Below, piece after piece: positions 5,977 through 10,062 of a stretch of 10,062 bases of DNA (positions are counted from its first letter, which is position 1; each line of letters opens with the position of its first letter). The notes beneath the pieces were generated by a model. That model saw nothing but the letters and a program-made list of their open reading frames with translations, did no database searches and was not told where the DNA came from. The DNA is taken from NCBI GenBank assembly GCA_003978475.1, contig QNZR01000219.1:1-10062 (forward strand), read 5' to 3'. Position numbers and translations under genes: made by a program. Source of the DNA: Sulfurimonas sp. (GTDB lineage: Bacteria > Campylobacterota > Campylobacteria > Campylobacterales > Sulfurimonadaceae).

Positions 5977-7095
5977 ATGAACATCCCATTTTATAAAGCA
6001 CAAATAGGAACCGAAGAACATCACGCCATTACTGAGGTACTCGATGGCAATGTCTATTCTGCCGTAGAAGCGCTTGAAGAGGAGTTTACGGACTATGTCG
6101 GTGCGACCTATGCACTTTCAACCTCGCACGGAACATCAGCCCTTCATTTAGCCATGCTCGCCATTGATCTTAAGCGTGGGGACAAGGTATTATGTTCGGT
6201 CAATGCTTACCCTGCCGTTCCGGAAGTAGTACGGCACTTTGATGCCGAACCTATTTTTATTGATATTGACGAAGAGAACTTCAGTATTGATCTGAACAAA
6301 CTTGAAGCCTATCTTGAAGACAGTGCCACAAAAAAACTCAAAGCGGTAATTGTCTCGCATATTGCAGGACAGCCGGTCGATCTGGATCGCCTGTACAATA
6401 TTGCCAAAATTTACGGTGTTAAAATTGTTGAAGATGCCTCAGACGCCCTGGGAGCTGTTTATAAAGGGCATAAAATCGGCGCAACCGGCGCAGATATCAC
6501 CTGTTTTAGTTTTGCCACCCATTTAAAAAAGAGTGTTTGCGCCGGAGGTATGCTGGTAACGGAAGATGAAGAGATATACGAACGTGCCAAACTGCTTCGC
6601 AACCACGCGATGACCCATGATGATGACGGACTGGAATATATTTATGATGTCGTTGATATTGGCAATAAATATACTATGAGCGATCTTGATGCCGCTTTTA
6701 TTTCACAACAGCTAAAACGACAAGACGGCAGTATTGAACGCCAAAGGGAGATTGCCGCCATTTACGGCAAAAAACTTGCCCAGGCCGAGCATATTGAGCT
6801 ACCCAATATAGGAACAGACCATTCCTGTTCATTGTATATTATCAAGGTCGATAAAAACAGAGACTCATTTGCCCGCGAACTGGATGAAAAAGGTATTGAA
6901 ACCGGCTTGCATTATATTCCTCTACATCTGTTGAGTTACTATAAGAACAAATATACACTGCGTGTGAATGATTTTCCTGTTGCCTTGAGAACCTTTCAGC
7001 AGGTACTCTCCCTTCCTATTTATGCATCACTGAGTGACAAAGAGATCAAATATATCTGCGACAGCATTCTTGAAGTCAACAAAAACCGAGTGTGA
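5977..7095 (+). CDS. DegT/DnrJ/EryC1/StrS-family PLP aminotransferase
   Basis: This 372-residue protein belongs to the family of PLP enzymes that aminate nucleotide-linked keto sugars. Fold-type I landmarks are visible: the phosphate-binding STSHGTSALHL (48-58), VEDASDALGA (151-160) with D153 for the PLP ring nitrogen, the lysine segment FSFATHLKKSVCAGG (177-191), LRNHAM (207-212), and GLHYIPLH (310-317) near the C-terminus. Two details differ from the common pattern. The lysine is usually seven residues into FSFxxxK and is followed by EGG; here the first lysine, K184, is eighth and the Glu of EGG is missing. The position after EDAS is Asp rather than the usual His or Gln. K184 is the likely Schiff-base lysine, with K185 as alternative. 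An AAGGAAA ribosome site precedes the ATG. The stop overlaps the lpxK start (GTGA). That linkage suggests a role in sugar amination for lipid A or surface glycans; the substrate is unknown. Confidence 0.9.
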   Translation: MNIPFYKAQIGTEEHHAITEVLDGNVYSAVEALEEEFTDYVGATYALSTSHGTSALHLAMLAIDLKRGDKVLCSVNAYPAVPEVVRHFDAEPIFIDIDEENFSIDLNKLEAYLEDSATKKLKAVIVSHIAGQPVDLDRLYNIAKIYGVKIVEDASDALGAVYKGHKIGATGADITCFSFATHLKKSVCAGGMLVTEDEEIYERAKLLRNHAMTHDDDGLEYIYDVVDIGNKYTMSDLDAAFISQQLKRQDGSIERQREIAAIYGKKLAQAEHIELPNIGTDHSCSLYIIKVDKNRDSFARELDEKGIETGLHYIPLHLLSYYKNKYTLRVNDFPVALRTFQQVLSLPIYASLSDKEIKYICDSILEVNKNRV

Positions 7096-8030
7096 AACAG
7101 TCGGTTGTCGCATGGGTGGAACGGTACTTCTATGCTCCCTCGCTTGGTGAGCGTTGCCTCTCCTATCTTCTGTATCCGCTAAGCCTTCTGTACTGTGGCA
7201 TTGTCTGGTTGCGCTATAAAACTGCTACGGAGCGAGACGTTCATATTCCTGTTGTCAGCGTCGGTAATCTGAGTGTAGGCGGTAGCGGTAAAACACCACT
7301 GGTGTGCGCGCTTGCCGCTACCTTTGTATCACCTTGTATTATTTTAAGAGGATACGGCAGACACAGCAGCGGTCTTATTGTTGTCAAAGATACCGAGGGT
7401 ATCCGGTGCAGTGTCAAAGAGAGTGGTGATGAGGCAATGATTTATGCCAAAAAACTTCCCTCTGCAGTAGTGATTGTGAGTGAAAACCGGGATCATGCCA
7501 TACAAAAAGCACGCCAGATGCAGTGCGAGGTTGTTTTTTTGGATGATGGCTACTCCAAGCATCATATTAAAAAATATGATATTCTTATTGACACTGTTTC
7601 TTCTAACCGTTTCTGTCTGCCTGCAGGACCTTTTCGTGAGCGGCTCTGGAGTGGAAAAACGGTATATATTGCCCACGAGGGCAGCACCTTTAAGCGTTTG
7701 GTACGCTATAGCAATCTCACCGATGCGATGCTGCTTGTCACGGCTATTGCGCGACCTGAACGACTGCACTCTTTTTTACCCAGGGGCGTTATTGGACACT
7801 ACTATTTTCCGGATCACTACTATTTTCATATAGATGAGCTTGAGCAGCTTTTGCAACGCAGTGGTGCGACATCGCTGTTGGTGACCTATAAAGACTATGT
7901 CAAACTTTCAAACAGCAATCTTCCACTCTCATTAATGGATCTGGAACTGGAGGTGCTACCGGAATTGCAGCAGAGTGTTCACGCGTACGTCAGCGACTTG
8001 AAAGCCTATAGCCAAGACCGTACACACTAG
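7092..8030 (+). CDS. lpxK: Tetraacyldisaccharide 4'-kinase LpxK
   Basis: LpxK is a membrane-associated kinase that adds the 4'-phosphate to the lipid A disaccharide precursor. The 312-residue protein has an N-terminal hydrophobic helix (about 23-41), the P-loop SVGNLSVGGSGKTP (56-69), LRGYGR (85-90), SGDEAM (111-116), the acidic DDGYSKHHIKKYDI (151-164), PAGPFRE (177-183), ARPERL (220-225), a DHYYF segment (241-245) and TYKDYVKL (265-272). The last two correspond to the DHxxF and TEKDxVK motifs of the family. DDGYSKHH replaces the proteobacterial DDGFQHR, a variant I associate with Campylobacter-type LpxK. The GTG start overlaps the aminotransferase stop by four bases, implying translational coupling. 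The final 13 codons and the stop run antisense into the response regulator gene. Confidence 0.92.
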   Translation: MKQSVVAWVERYFYAPSLGERCLSYLLYPLSLLYCGIVWLRYKTATERDVHIPVVSVGNLSVGGSGKTPLVCALAATFVSPCIILRGYGRHSSGLIVVKDTEGIRCSVKESGDEAMIYAKKLPSAVVIVSENRDHAIQKARQMQCEVVFLDDGYSKHHIKKYDILIDTVSSNRFCLPAGPFRERLWSGKTVYIAHEGSTFKRLVRYSNLTDAMLLVTAIARPERLHSFLPRGVIGHYYFPDHYYFHIDELEQLLQRSGATSLLVTYKDYVKLSNSNLPLSLMDLELEVLPELQQSVHAYVSDLKAYSQDRTH

Positions 8031-8721
8031 TAATACTGTTTTTAGGAAGTTTTTTTCGCAACCGGGTAAGGGAGCTTCGTATGTTGTCGGCATTAATATC
8101 AATATTATGAAGGAAAAAATGGTTTAATATATCATCAATGCTACAGACTTTGTCGAGATGTTTGCTGAACAATTCCATAAAATAGATCTCGTGTTTGGTT
8201 AAAGAAACAACATTATTGTCAACTTTTAGTGTCTGGGTGCGGGTATCCCAAATACATGTATCGCCAAGAGTAATGATGTCTGCTGATGTATGCAACGGTT
8301 TTTTGTTGATCTTTTTACAGACATTATAAAGTGTTTCTAACATTTGATCCTGCTCCACCGGCTTGGTAATAAACTGGGCAACACCGAAATTGATAAGGGC
8401 AAGAAGGTACTGGGCATCCTGATGTGCCGATAGAATAATAATGGGCTGTTCTTCATGGTGTGCATAGATCTCTGCGGTTAAATCAATGCCGTTCATGCAG
8501 GGCATTTGAATATCGGAAAGCACCAAATCATAATAGACTCCGTTTTCCTCCTGATATCTGATATATTGCTCAAGCGCATCGACTCCGTTTTGGGCTTCAT
8601 CAACCCGAGCAAACAGGTCACTGAGAATTTCAACAATACGTGTTCTTAATGAGAGATGATCTTCTACAATCAAAATGCTCAGATGTCTGGACTCATTGTA
8701 AAGCAACAGGGGGTCAAACAT
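7990..8721 (-). CDS. OmpR/PhoB-type response regulator, orphan in this window
   Basis: This 243-residue DNA-binding regulator begins with a receiver domain (about 14-135): the acidic pair E20/D21, phospho-acceptor D70 in LVLSDIQMP, S98 in IIILSAH and K120 in FITKP, all in the expected order. A winged-helix domain follows (about 147-243), with LTKHEIYFMELF (174-185), the recognition-helix region NIRSSLTRLRKKL (213-225) and YGLGYRL (234-240) at the end. An extra 13 residues precede the receiver. GGAG lies seven bases before ATG 8721. No histidine kinase is adjacent, so its partner must be elsewhere or beyond the window. It is divergent from the coiled-coil/OmpA-like gene pair with 106 bases between the start codons, which makes that pair and its own promoter the first candidate targets. 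Confidence 0.9.
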   Translation of the reverse strand: MFDPLLLYNESRHLSILIVEDHLSLRTRIVEILSDLFARVDEAQNGVDALEQYIRYQEENGVYYDLVLSDIQMPCMNGIDLTAEIYAHHEEQPIIILSAHQDAQYLLALINFGVAQFITKPVEQDQMLETLYNVCKKINKKPLHTSADIITLGDTCIWDTRTQTLKVDNNVVSLTKHEIYFMELFSKHLDKVCSIDDILNHFFLHNIDINADNIRSSLTRLRKKLPKNSITSVYGLGYRLSSR

Positions 8722-8735
8722 ATAAGCGCTCCAAA

Positions 8736-8779
8736 AATATTTTTCAACGTTATTTTAGTATAAATTTGCTGAAAATATT
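8736..8779. repeat. Inverted repeat around the response regulator -10 box
   Basis: AATATTTTTCA (8736-8746) and TGAAAATATT (8770-8779) are complementary over ten positions with one extra T in the left arm. The repeat is centred near 8758, on the candidate response-regulator -10 box. The left part also contains the perfect palindrome AAAAATATTTTT (8733-8744). It could be an operator, but AT-rich DNA often gives such matches. Confidence 0.35.
8757..8762 (-). promoter_or_regulatory. Candidate -10 box of the response regulator gene
   Basis: On the minus strand TATACT lies about 36 bases before the ATG at 8721, giving a predicted leader of about 30 bases with the GGAG ribosome site. The -35 region has no recognisable hexamer. 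Confidence 0.4.
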
Positions 8780-8790
8780 AAGATGCTTTT

Positions 8791-8799
8791 TGATAAAAT
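8791..8799 (+). promoter_or_regulatory. Extended -10 promoter for the coiled-coil gene
   Basis: TGATAAAAT is an extended -10 box 28 bases before the ATG at 8828. Transcription would start near 8806, upstream of an AGGGA ribosome site at 8816-8820. No clear -35 is present. Confidence 0.45.
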
Positions 8800-8827
8800 C
8801 TACCATCATAACAATAGGGACAACAGC

Positions 8828-9394
8828 ATGGACAACCCACAAAAAAACAGCTTGGAGAGCATGGGCAATATTGAGCAGATTCGTGAGCTGCTTTTCGGCT
8901 CCCAGCTTCACAGTATTACAACGGCTATTGATGAGCTAAACCATCGTTTCGATCAACTGCAAGAGAATGTTGAAACATCGCTGATGCTCATACAAGATGA
9001 GCTCAATCAACGGGTGAAAGATGACATTGCCGGTATGCAAAAACGGCTGAAGCAGTTTCATACACAGCGTCAAGAAGAGATGAACGACATGCACGATCAA
9101 GCCGTTAAGCTCGAACGTCGCATGCAAACCGCCATGGAAGTGCGCTCTCAGGAGATTGAAGATACTATTGAAGCAGGCAAAGTGACATCACGCAGAGAGC
9201 TCGATGCCATAAAAACAGCTTTAGACGGTGTACATAAGGAGATGATGGACCAGCTGCAGGTATTGCATGAAGATATTAACGAACGGCAGCTCTCCAAAGA
9301 GAACGTTAGTGAAATGCTGATGAATATGGCGCTGCAGATTAAAGGTGTATCACTCGATATTCCAACCCAAGAGACGCTGCCGAGCAATGAATGA
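8828..9394 (+). CDS. Soluble coiled-coil protein of unknown function
   Basis: I do not recognise this 188-residue protein by name. It is almost wholly predicted helical and very rich in Glu, Gln, Arg, Met and Asp, with heptad-like spacing of hydrophobic residues from about 27 to 175, so it should form a long coiled coil. It has no signal peptide and no membrane segment and should be cytoplasmic. Residues 15-37, starting IEQIRELLFGSQL, match the start of the next protein collinearly. An upstream ATG at 8783 in the same frame would add 15 residues, but it lies upstream of the extended -10 and the AGGGA element, so ATG 8828 is preferred. Its last codons overlap the start of the next gene by eight bases, implying co-translation and probably a physical or functional partnership with the OmpA-family-like protein. 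Confidence 0.8.
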   Translation: MDNPQKNSLESMGNIEQIRELLFGSQLHSITTAIDELNHRFDQLQENVETSLMLIQDELNQRVKDDIAGMQKRLKQFHTQRQEEMNDMHDQAVKLERRMQTAMEVRSQEIEDTIEAGKVTSRRELDAIKTALDGVHKEMMDQLQVLHEDINERQLSKENVSEMLMNMALQIKGVSLDIPTQETLPSNE

Positions 9395-10062
9395 GTTTGA
9401 ACGGCTAAAGCAGCTGATACTCAGTGATGAGCTCCAGTCGGTACGACATATTGAAGCAGAACTACGGCGGCTTCAAAACACTCTGGATCATCCCGAAGCA
9501 CTGGTTCAACATATTACCCCGCATTTTTCCAAGATGCTTGTTAATGCATCTTCACAGGAGCGTGACGCCTTTGAAACGGCCGTCATTCATGCACTGAATT
9601 CCCTAATAAAACATGGTTCACAACGCTCTTATGCATCGGTAATTGAGAACATATCACCTTTAATCTATAAAGAACTGTGCCGCTACACCGCATCTCACAA
9701 GGATCAGGTCTCCGATCTGCTTTATCCTGTTGTCGGCGGTATGATTACCAAATATGTTTCTCAAATGCTCCAGGATATGATGAATGAGATCAATGCCAAA
9801 ATACAGCATGGATTGAGTCTGCAAAACATCAAACGAAAAATACGCGCCGCCGTGAAAGGAATTGATGAATCGGAGCTATTGCTCTACGAATCCATGCCTC
9901 TGCATGTTAAAGCCGTGTTACTCATTCATAAATCGACGGGTGCCGTCATTGCTCACCGTGTCGATGAAGGGGGGAAGCGTATCGATGAACCTGAAATGGT
10001 CGGCTCCATGTTAACGGCGCTAACAGATTTCATTAATCACTGGATTCAAAAGCAAGAAGCAT
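9387..10062 (+). CDS. N-terminal part of an OmpA-family-like envelope protein, truncated by the window end
   Basis: An open frame starts at ATG 9387, inside the stop region of the coiled-coil gene, and runs to the window edge without a stop: 225 residues visible. It begins with the helical motif FERLKQLILSDEL (4-16). The middle has DLLYPVVGGMITKYVSQML (110-128). A compact alpha/beta segment follows, with VKAVLLIHKSTGAVIAH (174-190) and EMVGSMLTALTDFI (203-216). From memory, this order ('LxxALFPxxGPxIRKAI', 'VFLIHRETGLLLxHV', 'DMVSGMLTAIxDFV') is the N-terminal region of large proteins annotated as OmpA family in cyanobacteria, deltaproteobacteria, gammaproteobacteria and Bacteroidetes, which carry a C-terminal peptidoglycan-binding OmpA domain. 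If so, a transmembrane helix and OmpA domain should lie beyond 10062. There is no signal peptide in the visible part, so this portion is probably cytoplasmic. The strand-helix part looks roadblock/longin-like to me, which is a guess. Confidence 0.7.
   Translation, partial: MNEFERLKQLILSDELQSVRHIEAELRRLQNTLDHPEALVQHITPHFSKMLVNASSQERDAFETAVIHALNSLIKHGSQRSYASVIENISPLIYKELCRYTASHKDQVSDLLYPVVGGMITKYVSQMLQDMMNEINAKIQHGLSLQNIKRKIRAAVKGIDESELLLYESMPLHVKAVLLIHKSTGAVIAHRVDEGGKRIDEPEMVGSMLTALTDFINHWIQKQEA

Noticed and set aside
7344..7833. Frames on both strands inside lpxK (minus 7344-7769, plus 7480-7833)
   Set aside because: They overlap the conserved lpxK core and have no domain or start signals.
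8783..8827. ATG 8783 as the start of the coiled-coil gene
   Set aside because: It lies upstream of the extended -10 and the AGGGA element; ATG 8828 is the better start.
1..10062. CRISPR arrays, tRNA genes, insertion sequences or prophage genes
   Set aside because: No regularly spaced repeats, cloverleaf-like segments, transposase or integrase motifs were seen.

Overview
The window looks like chromosomal DNA of a free-living Campylobacterota (epsilonproteobacterium), probably near the sulfur-oxidising Sulfurimonas/Sulfurovum/Sulfuricurvum groups. The reasons are the protein styles (NadE, LpxK and CmoB resemble the Campylobacter/Helicobacter versions), a moderate to low GC content by eye, promoters with extended -10 boxes and poor -35 boxes, and gene pairs I recall from Campylobacter jejuni and Helicobacter pylori: cmoB next to a hotdog protein, and an MBL hydrolase divergent from a nadE/lpxK group. 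No rRNA, tRNA, insertion sequence or CRISPR array is visible. Coding density is very high: no stretch of 300 bases lacks a gene.

Layout. Bases 1-1111 (+) hold the tail of a 7TM membrane protein and an ATP-grasp 'alpha-L-glutamate ligase-like' enzyme, a known envelope-associated pair. Bases 1169-3061 (-) hold an unrecognised exported, strand-rich, probable outer-membrane protein followed by a cation diffusion facilitator. Bases 3090-4456 (+) hold cmoB (tRNA wobble uridine modification) and a hotdog thioesterase-like protein. A convergent metallo-beta-lactamase-fold hydrolase (4453-5046, -) shares its stop-codon bases with the hotdog gene. Bases 5162-8030 (+) form a tight operon of nadE (NAD synthesis), a DegT/StrS-type sugar aminotransferase and lpxK (lipid A 4'-kinase). 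An OmpR-type response regulator (7990-8721, -) runs into lpxK with a 41-base tail overlap. Divergent from it, bases 8828-10062 (+) hold a soluble coiled-coil protein and the open-ended start of a protein resembling the N-terminal part of certain OmpA-family envelope proteins.

Functionally the window leans towards the cell envelope: the ATP-grasp/7TM pair, the probable outer-membrane barrel, LpxK with a sugar aminotransferase, and the OmpA-family-like protein, mixed with housekeeping (NAD, tRNA modification, metal efflux). The least described part is the right end. The coiled-coil protein and the OmpA-like protein are translationally overlapped and share a collinear N-terminal helical motif, and an orphan response regulator diverges from them. 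The aminotransferase is the other standout: it sits between nadE and lpxK and has an altered sequence around its catalytic lysine.

All assignments come from reading motifs and from memory of the families; no searches were run.
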